Shown here one piece after another: positions 53,339 through 61,462 of a stretch of DNA of 64,000 bases. The stretch's first letter is position 1. Each line of letters begins with the position of its first letter. Location of the stretch: contig JAKFYI010000031.1 of NCBI GenBank assembly GCA_021730985.1, positions 62,001 to 126,000 of the forward strand, written 5' to 3'. Source of the DNA: Hyphomicrobiales bacterium (GTDB lineage: Bacteria; Pseudomonadota; Alphaproteobacteria; Rhizobiales; Xanthobacteraceae). Both the position numbers and the translations under genes were made by a program. The notes beneath the pieces are model-generated. The model had not been told where the DNA came from, made no database searches, and was given only the letters and a program-made list of their open reading frames with translations.

Positions 53339-56206
53339 CTACGCGGCGGCGACGACGCGCAACCCTTTTCTCGCCGACAGCAAGCCAGCAACTTCGCTTG
53401 CCGGGCGAGGCAGGCTGAACAGATAGCCCTGCACCTCGGTGCATTCCTCGGCCCGCAGCCAGGCCAATTGCTCGGGCGTCTCGACGCCTTCCGCGGTGGT
53501 TGTCATGTTCAAGCTGCGGGCAAGACCGATGATGGTTCGCACAATCGCCCGCGCGCCATCCGTCGTGCCAAGATCGCGGATGAAGCACTGGTCGATCTTG
53601 ATTTTGTCGAGCGGGAAATTCCGCAGGTAGTTGAGCGAAGAATAGCCGGTGCCGAAGTCGTCCATGGAAATGCGGAGGCCCAGTCTTCGCAGCGCGTGCA
53701 GCGTGGCGATGACCTCGGCGTTGTTGCCAAGCAGGACGGACTCGGTAATTTCCAGTTCGAGCCGCTGTGCGGGAAGACCGGCCGCGGCAAGGGCCGTCGT
53801 CACATGCTGGGTCAACTGCCCGCTTCTGAATTGCGCGGGCGACACGTTCACCGACAACCGCACGTTCTCCGGCCAATCCATAGCCTGAGCGCAGGCCTGC
53901 CGTAGAACCCATGCGCCGAGCGGCACGATCAGCCCGATCTCTTCGGCGACCGGGATGAACTCGGCCGGCGAGACCCGGCCACGCACCGGATGGTTCCAGC
54001 GCAGCAATGCCTCGAACCCGCTGATCCGGTCCTGCTCCAGGTGATAGAGCGGCTGATAATAGAGTTCGAATTCTTCCCGGTTCAAAGCCTCACGCAGATC
54101 GGATTCGAGCGAGAGCCGGGCTTGCAGCCGCGCATCCATCTCCGGCTCGAAGAAGCGCCAGGTGCCGCGGCCTTCGGCCTTGGCGCGATAGAGCGCCACG
54201 TCGGAATTCTTGAGAAGCTTCTCGCAGCTCGAGCCGTCGTCGGGCGCGAGCGAGATGCCGATGCTGATGCCGATGGTGATGCTGTGTCCGTTGATATTGT
54301 AAGGCGCACCGACGATATCGACGATCCGGCGGGCCAGCAGCAGGGCGTCCTCGGGCTGCTTGACGTCGCGCTGCACGACCGCGAACTCGTCGCCGCCCAG
54401 CCGGCCGACCGTATCGACCTCGCGGATGCATGACTGCAGACGATCCGACACCGCACGCAGCAGTTCGTCGCCAACGGGATGACCGAGCGTGTCGTTGACC
54501 TGCTTGAAGTGATCGAGATCGACCGACAGCACGGCAAAGCCGTTGCCGCGCCCCATCTCGGCCAGGGCCTGGTCGATCCGCTCACCGAACACCACGCGAT
54601 TGGGCAGGCCGGTGAGCGCATCGTGGCGCGCCATGTAGACGATGCGCGCCTCGGCATGGCGGCGCTCGGTCACGTCTTCATAGGTCGCGACCCAACCGCC
54701 GTCGGTGGTCGGGCGGTGCACGGACGCAACGACGCGATTGTTGCTGAACTCCAGGAAGTGCGTCCCGGTGGCGTGCTGGCCGATGTATCCCTGCTGCTCC
54801 TCGAGCAGATCCGCGGATGTCTTGCCGGGGTGGTTGCCGGCCACGACGCTCAGTTCGAGGATTTTCGCGAACGTGATTCCGGGCTGCAACTGCTCGCGCG
54901 GCAAGCCGAAGATCTCGCAGAACCGGCGGTTGACCACCTGCAGCCGATTGGCGCCGTCGTAGAGGCACAGGCCCTGCGACATGTTGTCGAGCGCAGCATC
55001 CAGCCGCAGGTTGGTGTCCTGCAGCGTTTCCTCCTGCCGCTTCAGCAGGCTGATGTCGCTGCACACAACGATCGAACCGCCGTCGCTGGTCGCGCTTTGG
55101 CTGATACGCAACCAGCGCCCGTCATCGAGCAGCGCCTCGCCAGTCGGCGGCAGTTGCGCGCGCATCGCCTTCTCGAGAAGCTGTCCGAGCTTGTCGACCG
55201 GCGTCCCCGGCTGCATGCGATCCTGCGAGATGCCGAGGAAATCCGCCGCCTGCGAGTTCGCGAGCGCAAGGCAGCCGTCGTTGTCGACCAGCACGACGCC
55301 TTCGCGCGAGCTTTCCAGCGCGTCGGCCAGCCGCATCTGGGCGGAGCGGCGCTGCTGCATCTCGCGCTCCATCATCGTGCGAATGTTGTCGCGCATCAGG
55401 CGCATCGCATTCAGCAGCGTACCGAGCTCGTCGGCGCTGCCTTGCGGGATTTCAACATCGAGCTTACCGCCGGCGATCTGCGACGCCGCGGCCGATGCCG
55501 CGGCGACCGGTCCGATGATGCGCCGCGCCAGCAACCAGGCGACAGCCGCCGAGATCAGCAGAGCAAGCACCGTGAAGGCCAGATTGATGTAGATCTCGCG
55601 CGCAACCGTCGAGCGGGCCGTCTGCCGGTAAAGGAAGGCATCGCCGGCCGTATAGTTGATCAGAAGGTCAATCTGCTGCTCGACGATCTTGGTGTAGTTG
55701 TCCAGCGTTTCCCAATTGACTTCGGGCTCGGCGCTTTCAAGAAGCCGCAGACGAACGGTGTTCCAATTCTTCGCGGCGCGTTGCACGTTGGCTGCGGCCT
55801 GGGCGACACGATTCGATTGCGACCGCTGGGCGGCTACGTCGAGATCCTCCGCGAGCGAACGGCCCCACATCTCCACGCTCTCGTCGAGCGTGGCGCGCAT
55901 GCCGGAGTCCGCAGTGATCCAGCGGCGCGCAAAGGCGGCTCGCATCGACGAGAAGTCGGCGGCGGCGGCGCGCGCGTAGTTGATCGACATCAGGGATTCG
56001 TCGAACGTCTTGGCGACAAGTATTCCCGCCTGATTGATGCCGAGCACGGCGTAGGTGCCGAGCGCAGCGGTGATCATGCTCATCAGCAGAAACGCAACCA
56101 GGATCCGTCCGCGGATCGTCCGGCGGAAGGATATGATCCAGCGCCCGCCGCGGCCGAGGGCCGTCGCGGGGCGAGGTCGTCCTTCTGTTGCTGCCACTGC
56201 GCTCAT
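53339..56206 (-). CDS. Membrane GGDEF-EAL protein with HAMP and PAS domains
   Basis: A 955-residue c-di-GMP enzyme. Two helices (about 35-55 and 205-227) frame a helical periplasmic sensor of about 150 residues; then HAMP (RRIIGPVAAASAAASQ), a PAS domain near 300-390, a second PAS-like domain (LRLDAALDNMSQGLCLYDG) near 400-510, GGDEF with an intact GRLGGDEFAVV near 605, and EAL with intact GFEALLRWNHP near 731 and the DDFGTGYSSLNYL loop. Both motifs look active, so the net effect may switch with the sensor. The start at 56206 avoids a TTG one codon upstream. The divergent upstream region holds CtrA-like half sites and one box. Confidence 0.9.
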   Translation of the reverse strand: MSAVAATEGRPRPATALGRGGRWIISFRRTIRGRILVAFLLMSMITAALGTYAVLGINQAGILVAKTFDESLMSINYARAAAADFSSMRAAFARRWITADSGMRATLDESVEMWGRSLAEDLDVAAQRSQSNRVAQAAANVQRAAKNWNTVRLRLLESAEPEVNWETLDNYTKIVEQQIDLLINYTAGDAFLYRQTARSTVAREIYINLAFTVLALLISAAVAWLLARRIIGPVAAASAAASQIAGGKLDVEIPQGSADELGTLLNAMRLMRDNIRTMMEREMQQRRSAQMRLADALESSREGVVLVDNDGCLALANSQAADFLGISQDRMQPGTPVDKLGQLLEKAMRAQLPPTGEALLDDGRWLRISQSATSDGGSIVVCSDISLLKRQEETLQDTNLRLDAALDNMSQGLCLYDGANRLQVVNRRFCEIFGLPREQLQPGITFAKILELSVVAGNHPGKTSADLLEEQQGYIGQHATGTHFLEFSNNRVVASVHRPTTDGGWVATYEDVTERRHAEARIVYMARHDALTGLPNRVVFGERIDQALAEMGRGNGFAVLSVDLDHFKQVNDTLGHPVGDELLRAVSDRLQSCIREVDTVGRLGGDEFAVVQRDVKQPEDALLLARRIVDIVGAPYNINGHSITIGISIGISLAPDDGSSCEKLLKNSDVALYRAKAEGRGTWRFFEPEMDARLQARLSLESDLREALNREEFELYYQPLYHLEQDRISGFEALLRWNHPVRGRVSPAEFIPVAEEIGLIVPLGAWVLRQACAQAMDWPENVRLSVNVSPAQFRSGQLTQHVTTALAAAGLPAQRLELEITESVLLGNNAEVIATLHALRRLGLRISMDDFGTGYSSLNYLRNFPLDKIKIDQCFIRDLGTTDGARAIVRTIIGLARSLNMTTTAEGVETPEQLAWLRAEECTEVQGYLFSLPRPASEVAGLLSARKGLRVVAAA

Positions 56207-56289
56207 CAAGATCGGTGCCTAACGTGACCAATCCTTAGACCGGCGCCAGTTAAGCCCGGTTTGAGAAGCGCGGTGTTTTGCAGGGTTCG

Positions 56290-56304
56290 CTAACGGTCCC
56301 TTAA
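56290..56304. promoter_or_regulatory. CtrA-like box CTAA-N7-TTAAC
   Basis: CTAA (56290-56293), CGGTCCC, TTAA (56301-56304) then C is one base off the TTAA-N7-TTAA pattern. It lies in the 168-bp divergent region between the GGDEF-EAL gene (start 56206) and the cupredoxin gene (start 56375), 70 bases before the latter. Confidence 0.45.
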
Positions 56305-56374
56305 CCGCCAACAGGCACGCTGTTCAGCATGGGCTAACCAAATTGCGGCGCCCCCGCTTTGCCTGAGCATCGAC

Positions 56375-56734
56375 ATGCGATTGCAGCGTTTGGTTCGTGA
56401 TCCGACCCTCTATGCGGCCATTTTTGCGGCCCTTCTGCCATTTCTGCTGAGCGCCGGGGTCGCGCTGGCGACGTCCAAGCAGTACGTGATCTCGCAGCTT
56501 GGCCGGGCCTTCACGCCGGTGGAGGTCACCATCCGGCGCGGCGATACGGTGCAAATTCTTAACGATGACGGCGATTTGCTCCATCACGTCTATTTGGAGT
56601 CAAATCTGTTCAAGTTCGACTCGGGCGATCAGGGCCCGGGCAGCCGGACCAACATCGTCTTCCCGATCGTCGGCACGTTCGCCGTGCTTTGCGCCATCCA
56701 CCCCAAGATGAAGCTGACCGTTCACGTCAAGTAG
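56375..56734 (+). CDS. Exported cupredoxin (plastocyanin-like)
   Basis: A 119-residue blue-copper-type protein. MRLQRLVRDPTLYAAIFAAL then LPFLLSAGVALA forms an uncleaved or cleavable signal (cut near ATSK). The copper ligands are seen: H70 or H71 in LLHHVYL, then C106, H109 and M112 in VLCAIHPKM. The segment AFTPVEVTIRRGDTVQILNDD is a typical cupredoxin strand pair. It probably carries electrons or copper in the periplasm. Its 3' end overlaps the DoxX-like gene by 8 bases tail to tail, and a di-heme peroxidase lies nearby. Confidence 0.82.
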   Translation: MRLQRLVRDPTLYAAIFAALLPFLLSAGVALATSKQYVISQLGRAFTPVEVTIRRGDTVQILNDDGDLLHHVYLESNLFKFDSGDQGPGSRTNIVFPIVGTFAVLCAIHPKMKLTVHVK

Positions 56735-57761
56735 TCAGCGCCGACCCGAAAATCGCGGCGTGTGACAGGTAATAGAGCGTGAGGAAGACCGCGAGCGCCA
56801 CGCAATAGCCGGCCGGCGCCAGCAGGGAATTCCAACGCTTTTCCCAGACTTTCACATTGTCGGCTGCGATCGCGATCAGAACGACGATGATCAAGGCGTG
56901 GCCGATCGCATCGACCTTGCCGAATTGGGCGATCGCGGCAACGAACGCGGCCGACAGAATGATCGCGGCGGCGCGCCGGACCAGCGGCGTCCAAATCAAC
57001 GCAAACGCCAGGGTAAACTCGATGACGCCCGCGGCCTGCATGTAGAATTCCGGATCGAAGCCCATCGTCATCGCCGGATTTTCGTTGATCAGCGGGAAGG
57101 TCCATTGCGGATAGGCCCACTTCTCAACGGACGCCCACATCAGAGTGATGGCCGCTGCCCAGCGGACCACATCGAGCGGCCGCATGCCGAAGAAGTTGCT
57201 CTGCAGGCCGACCAGCGCGAGATAGGCGGCGACGCCCAGAAACACCGGATAGTCGGCGAGATGGAACGCGCCGTACTGCAGGATTGCGGTCACGAACAGG
57301 ATGACGATGCCGGCCGCCGACAGCGGCATGGTCTGGCGTGACAGCATCCCCGCTGCAATCGCGAGGTGCAAGAAACCGATCGCGGTCGACGTGGTCTTGA
57401 GCTCCGGCGTCAGCAGAATGCCGCCCGTCGCCCAGATGGAGATGAAAAAGAAGGCGCAGCCCGCGCGGAACATCATCTCCGTGTTGGTCTGCACGCCGGA
57501 GAACACGCTATCGAGCGCGCGATGGATATGATCTGACACCGCCGTCCGCTCGATCAGGCAGCCCGCCAGAATCGAAAGCATGGCAACGCCGATCAGCAAC
57601 TCGAAGTTCGCGCACAGAACGTTTTCGAGATTTCGCGGCTGGCCCGCGACGTCGAACGCACAGAACCATTTGACGTGAGCGCTCGCATCGTCCGCGTGGA
57701 GCATGTTTGCCACCAACGCAAGCGCCGTCGACGCCGGCAGCCACTTGGCCCGGAACTTCAT
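56727..57761 (-). CDS. DoxX-like multi-helix membrane protein
   Basis: A 344-residue protein with a signal-like first helix (MKFRAKWLPASTALALVANML) and then a periplasmic HVKWFCAFD segment with two Cys (WFCAFDVAGQPRNLENVLCANF) followed by about eight helices. The later part (GFLHLAIAAGMLS, AITLMWASVEKWAYPQW, GVIEFTLAFALIW) has the DoxX-like helix pattern. The His and Cys just after the first helix could bind a metal or heme. I start at 57761; a Met five codons upstream is also possible. Role unknown; the neighbours suggest redox or copper work in the envelope. Confidence 0.65.
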   Translation of the reverse strand: MKFRAKWLPASTALALVANMLHADDASAHVKWFCAFDVAGQPRNLENVLCANFELLIGVAMLSILAGCLIERTAVSDHIHRALDSVFSGVQTNTEMMFRAGCAFFFISIWATGGILLTPELKTTSTAIGFLHLAIAAGMLSRQTMPLSAAGIVILFVTAILQYGAFHLADYPVFLGVAAYLALVGLQSNFFGMRPLDVVRWAAAITLMWASVEKWAYPQWTFPLINENPAMTMGFDPEFYMQAAGVIEFTLAFALIWTPLVRRAAAIILSAAFVAAIAQFGKVDAIGHALIIVVLIAIAADNVKVWEKRWNSLLAPAGYCVALAVFLTLYYLSHAAIFGSALTT

Positions 57762-57776
57762 TATTGGCCTCCGCAC

Positions 57777-58059
57777 GATCTACACCGCGAGCAACGCCGC
57801 CGCACGCCGTCACCCGGTATAACTAATTCTTTACCACGCTCATTACCGTTGTCAGCGCGTGCGCCGCGCCGAAATTAGATTCTGGTTAACCGCGACGCGG
57901 GAATCGGCGAGCGTCCGCGAGCGCAGAATCGGCTTGGCGGATTTTGGTTAATGACGCCGCGCTCAATTTCGATGCTTCGGATTGCACAGCCTCGGGAAGG
58001 CAGATCGTAATGATTGCGGCCTACGTCTGCGGCGCAACTTCACGACGAGACGTGCATCG
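57777..58059. promoter_or_regulatory. Intergenic control region with CtrA-like box at 57875-57889
   Basis: TTAG (57875-57878), ATTCTGG, TTAA (57886-57889) then C is one base off TTAA-N7-TTAA. It lies 114 bases before the DoxX-like gene (reverse) and 171 before the small frame at 58060. Other TTAA half sites stand at 57946 and nearby. No gene is visible in this gap. Confidence 0.4.
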
Positions 58060-58221
58060 ATGTGCTTGGTTCTAAGCCTCGCAAGCCTGACGTCCGGAGC
58101 GGCCCTCGCGACGGTTGCGGAGCGTCATCCGGCCTACCTCGTCATGCTGGAACGCGGCGCCGGCGCGCTGATGGTCGGCGGCTTGGCGCTGCTGGGTATG
58201 GCCCTGCCGTTCGTGCCCTGA
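58060..58221 (+). CDS. Possible small membrane peptide
   Basis: A 53-residue frame beginning MCLVLSLASLTSGAALA and ending GAGALMVGGLALLGMALPFVP, so two short hydrophobic segments with a polar middle (TVAERHPAYLVML). The start lacks a convincing Shine-Dalgarno, and a frame with TTG at 57982 would be longer. It may be real because it sits between two envelope genes and its base use is coding-like, but I cannot prove it. Confidence 0.3.
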   Translation: MCLVLSLASLTSGAALATVAERHPAYLVMLERGAGALMVGGLALLGMALPFVP

Positions 58222-58285
58222 CGCGCGGGCTCGCGCCGGCGCATCACCCTCCAACTTTGCAGCTATAGGACTGGAAGACTTTTCG

Positions 58286-59302
58286 TCAGCGTGGGAGCGC
58301 CGGCAACGACGCTTCTTGCGGTGGCGCGGACAGCGTGTTGAGGAACGCGATCAAGTCGGACCGTTCCTCATCCGTCAGTCCCAGCGGCCTGATCAGCACC
58401 GACCGGCTGGGCCGCTCGATGCCGCCGCGATCGTACAGGTCGATGACCTCTTCGAGCGTCGCGATCGAGCCATCGTGCATGTAGGGCGCGCGCAGCGCGA
58501 CATCGCGCAGTGTCGGCGTCTTGAATGCGTAGCGCAGCTTGACGGAATTCGTGAACTGCCGCCCGCGTCCGATATCGATGTCCTTGGCACTGCCGATATC
58601 GTGGAACGAACTGTCGGTAAACGCAAAGCCGCTGTGGCACGTTGCGCAGCGCCCCTTGTCGTTGAAGACCGCGAACCCGCGCTTGGCGGCCACGCCGATC
58701 GCGCTCTCGTCGCCTTCGACCCAGCGGTCGAACGGCGTCGACGGCACGGGAATCGTGCGCTGGAACGTCGCGAGCGCAAGCTCGATGTTGCGCCGGGTGA
58801 TGCCGGACGGTCCAAACGCTGCCGCGAATGCATCGACATAGCCCGGAATTGCACCGAGGCGCTCGATCAGTTTGCCTTCCGGCAAGTTCATGTTGGTGGG
58901 CGATACAATCGGCCCGAACGCGACCGCCTCCAGGTCACGGAATTTTCCGTCCCAGCCCAGGCGCGGAGTCCAGGCCACCGTGAGCAACGTCGGCGATCGC
59001 AGCGCCAGCGCATTGTCCCCTTCGCCGATCGCGCGCGGACGTCCGTCGCCCCACGACAGGAGCGGATTGTGGCAGGTGCCGCAGGATCGGACGCCGGCGC
59101 CGGACAGGATGGGATCGAAGAACAGCAGCCGTCCGAGTTCGTCTTTCTCCGCCGAATAGGGGTTGTCGTCGGGATAAGGAATTTGAAGCGGACGGCGATA
59201 GGCCTCGCGTCCGCCTTCAACGACGGACGAATAGTGGGACAGGAGGGTGGTCGCACCGGCGGCAACCGTCAGCGCGAGAGCTGCATATATCTTCCACAGC
59301 AT
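58286..59302 (-). CDS. Di-heme cytochrome c peroxidase / MauG-like protein
   Basis: A 338-residue exported di-heme protein. MLWKIYAALALTVAAGATTLL is an N-terminal signal or anchor. The two heme c sites are C74-GT-C77-H78 and C219-AT-C222-H223; a later APYMHDGSIATLEEV supplies the distal ligand region of bacterial peroxidases. The family reduces peroxide or, in MauG and MbnH, oxidises protein Trp. The partner could be the cupredoxin nearby. A perfect CtrA-type box lies 52 bases before its start. Confidence 0.85.
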   Translation of the reverse strand: MLWKIYAALALTVAAGATTLLSHYSSVVEGGREAYRRPLQIPYPDDNPYSAEKDELGRLLFFDPILSGAGVRSCGTCHNPLLSWGDGRPRAIGEGDNALALRSPTLLTVAWTPRLGWDGKFRDLEAVAFGPIVSPTNMNLPEGKLIERLGAIPGYVDAFAAAFGPSGITRRNIELALATFQRTIPVPSTPFDRWVEGDESAIGVAAKRGFAVFNDKGRCATCHSGFAFTDSSFHDIGSAKDIDIGRGRQFTNSVKLRYAFKTPTLRDVALRAPYMHDGSIATLEEVIDLYDRGGIERPSRSVLIRPLGLTDEERSDLIAFLNTLSAPPQEASLPALPR

Positions 59303-59353
59303 CGAATTGCAGGCCCGGTTGTCTGCCTAAGAAGACACCATTGAACAGCCTCG

Positions 59354-59368
59354 TTAAATTTTCGTTAA
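59354..59368. promoter_or_regulatory. Perfect CtrA-type box TTAA-N7-TTAA
   Basis: TTAA (59354-59357), ATTTTCG, TTAA (59365-59368) followed by G on the forward strand. It lies 52 bases upstream of the di-heme peroxidase start (reverse) and 170 bases before the first kdp-region start (forward), so it more likely serves the peroxidase. Confidence 0.6.
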
Positions 59369-59439
59369 GCATTGCGGATGTCGCACGCAGGCCCGGCCCG
59401 CTCCAGGCAGCAAGCGGACATGGCACCACCCCGATAGCG

Positions 59440-59488
59440 TTTATGATGCCTTTATAGCCGGCGGCCCGATTTCCCATCGATCCTTTAT
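59440..59488 (+). promoter_or_regulatory. Three helically phased TTTAT elements before kdp, possible KdpE operator
   Basis: TTTAT occurs at 59440-59444, 59451-59455 and 59484-59488, spaced 11 and 33 bases, so all lie on one face of the helix, 50-98 bases before the first start of the kdp unit. KdpE in E. coli binds a T-rich site near kdpF. A link to KdpE is inference. Confidence 0.35.
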
Positions 59489-59537
59489 GCCAGCCCGCTT
59501 AGCTCCTGATGCGACCGGATCGGTCAGGAGAAAATCC

Positions 59538-59621
59538 ATGTTGGACGTTGCCTATCTCAGCCTCGGTCTTGGCTCCTTTGCGCTGCTCGGCCTTTACGCG
59601 CTGGCCGTGAGCCGGCTGTGA
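59538..59621 (+). CDS. Small single-helix peptide ahead of kdpF
   Basis: A 27-residue peptide, beginning MLDVAYLSLGLGSFALLGLY and ending ALAVSRL, with GTCAGGAGAAAATCC upstream, a very good Shine-Dalgarno. It is one transmembrane helix like KdpF but of different sequence, and ends 10 bases before kdpF. It may be a second Kdp-associated helix or a regulatory leader peptide. It is too short for most gene callers. Confidence 0.6.
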   Translation: MLDVAYLSLGLGSFALLGLYALAVSRL

Positions 59622-59631
59622 GGAGCCCACC

Positions 59632-59718
59632 ATGATCGAACCCGTATTCGGCCTCATCGTCGCGTTGGCGCTCGGCGGCTATCTGCTGTTCACGCTGCTG
59701 CGCCCCGAGCTCTTCTAA
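59632..59718 (+). CDS. kdpF: Potassium-transporting ATPase subunit F
   Basis: A 28-residue single-helix protein, [20 protein letters not shown] and then TLLRPELF. Length, hydrophobicity and the LLRPE(L)F ending are those of KdpF, which stabilises the KdpFABC complex. AGGAG lies 7 bases before the ATG. It is followed by kdpA after 22 bases. Confidence 0.88.
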   Translation: MIEPVFGLIVALALGGYLLFTLLRPELF

Positions 59719-59740
59719 GCGAAGTATCCGGAGATTTTCG

Positions 59741-61450
59741 ATGACTGGCATTGGTTGGCTGCAGATCGCGCTCACGTTCGGGCTGGTGCTTGTTTGCGTG
59801 AAGCCGCTCGGCCTGTTCATGGCGAGAGTCTTCAATCGCGAACGTACATTCCTGACACCTGCGCTCGGCGCGGTGGAGAACGGCTTCTATCGGCTCTCCG
59901 GCATCGACGCCGCAAAAGAGCAAGGCTGGCTCGCCTACACGCTGGCTATGCTGGCGTTCAACGCCGCGGGCTTTGTCTTCCTCTATGCGTTGATGCGGTT
60001 GCAGGCTGTCTTACCGCTCAATCCGCAAGCCTTCGGTGCTGTGGCGCCCGATCTGGCGTTCAACACCGCGACGAGCTTCGTCACCAACACCAATTGGCAG
60101 TCTTATGGTGGCGAAACCACCATGAGCCATCTTGTGCAGATGGCCGGCCTGACGGTGCAGAACTTTCTCTCGGCGGCGACCGGCATTGCACTCGCCATCG
60201 CTCTGGTTCGGGCGTTCGCGCGCTCCGGCGCGGCCACGGTGGGGAATTTCTGGGTCGATATGACACGATCGACGCTCTACATCCTGTTGCCGCTCTCCAT
60301 CGTGCTTGCGCTGGTGTTCGTCATCACCGGCATGCCGCAGACCCTGCAAGGGTCGGTCGATGCCACCACGCTGGAAGGCGCCAAGCAGACCATCGCGCTG
60401 GGCCCCGTCGCCTCGCAGGAGGCGATCAAGCAGCTCGGAACCAACGGCGGCGGGTTCTTCAACGCCAACGCCGCGCATCCGTTCGAGAATCCGAACGCGA
60501 TCAGCAATATCCTCTCGATCTGGTCGATGCTGTTGATCGCCGCCGCGCTGACCTACACGTTTGGACGCATGGTCGGCGACACGCGCCAGGGCTGGGCGTT
60601 GCTCGCCGCGATGCTGACGATCCTGATCGCCGCGGTTGCGGTGGCGTACTGGGCCGAGGCGAAAGGCAATCCCATCCTGGCGGCACTCGGCCTCGATCCG
60701 GCCGGCGGCAACATGGAAGGGAAGGAAGTCCGGTTCGGCGTGGCGATGTCCGCGCTCTATGCCGCGGTCACCACCGGCCTGTCGTGCGGCTGCGTCAATT
60801 CCATGCACGACTCGTTCACGCCGCTGGGCGGGCTCGTTCCCTTGCTTCTGATCCAGCTCGGCGAAGTGCTGCCGGGCGGAGTGGGCTCCGGCCTCTACGG
60901 CATGCTGGTGTTCGCGATCCTGACGGTGTTCGTCGCCGGCCTGATGGTTGGCCGCACGCCGGAATATCTCGGCAAGAAGATCGAGGCGCGGGAAATGAAG
61001 CTGGTGATCCTCGCCCTGCTGATCCTGCCGCTGGCCATTCTCGGCTTCACCGCCGCCGCAACGCAGATTCCGTCGGCGCTGGAGAGTCTCGCCAACGCCG
61101 GGCCGCACGGGCTTTCCGAGATTCTCTATGCCTACAGCTCAGCGGCCGGGAACAACGGCTCGGCGTTCGGCGGCCTGACCGCGAACACTCCCTGGTACAA
61201 CACGACGCTTGGACTGGGGATGATGCTGGGCCGGTTCGGCTACATCGTGCCGATCATGGCTCTCGCCGGCTCGCTTGTCGGCAAGACCAAGCTGACTTCC
61301 ACCGCAGGCACATTTCCCACGCACACCGCGCTGTTCGTCGGTCTGCTGGTTGGCGTCATCCTGATCATTGCCGGGCTGGAATATTTCCCGGCGCTCGCTC
61401 TCGGGCCGATCGTCGAGCACTTCCTGATGCTCGCCGGCAAGACCTTCTGA
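59741..61450 (+). CDS. kdpA: Potassium-transporting ATPase subunit A
   Basis: A 569-residue channel-like subunit of the superfamily of K+ transporters, with about ten helices and four selectivity loops; [55 protein letters not shown] and [13 protein letters not shown] are the four. It binds K+ with micromolar affinity and passes it to KdpB. Length matches the family. Second part of the kdpFABC operon, 12 bases before kdpB. Confidence 0.97.
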   Translation: MTGIGWLQIALTFGLVLVCVKPLGLFMARVFNRERTFLTPALGAVENGFYRLSGIDAAKEQGWLAYTLAMLAFNAAGFVFLYALMRLQAVLPLNPQAFGAVAPDLAFNTATSFVTNTNWQSYGGETTMSHLVQMAGLTVQNFLSAATGIALAIALVRAFARSGAATVGNFWVDMTRSTLYILLPLSIVLALVFVITGMPQTLQGSVDATTLEGAKQTIALGPVASQEAIKQLGTNGGGFFNANAAHPFENPNAISNILSIWSMLLIAAALTYTFGRMVGDTRQGWALLAAMLTILIAAVAVAYWAEAKGNPILAALGLDPAGGNMEGKEVRFGVAMSALYAAVTTGLSCGCVNSMHDSFTPLGGLVPLLLIQLGEVLPGGVGSGLYGMLVFAILTVFVAGLMVGRTPEYLGKKIEAREMKLVILALLILPLAILGFTAAATQIPSALESLANAGPHGLSEILYAYSSAAGNNGSAFGGLTANTPWYNTTLGLGMMLGRFGYIVPIMALAGSLVGKTKLTSTAGTFPTHTALFVGLLVGVILIIAGLEYFPALALGPIVEHFLMLAGKTF

Positions 61451-61462
61451 CGGAGAACTCCC

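Noticed and set aside
51999-53912. Long N-terminal extension of the GT87-like protein to 53912
   Set aside because: It overlaps the GGDEF-EAL gene in another frame on the same strand; the plausible start is 53225.
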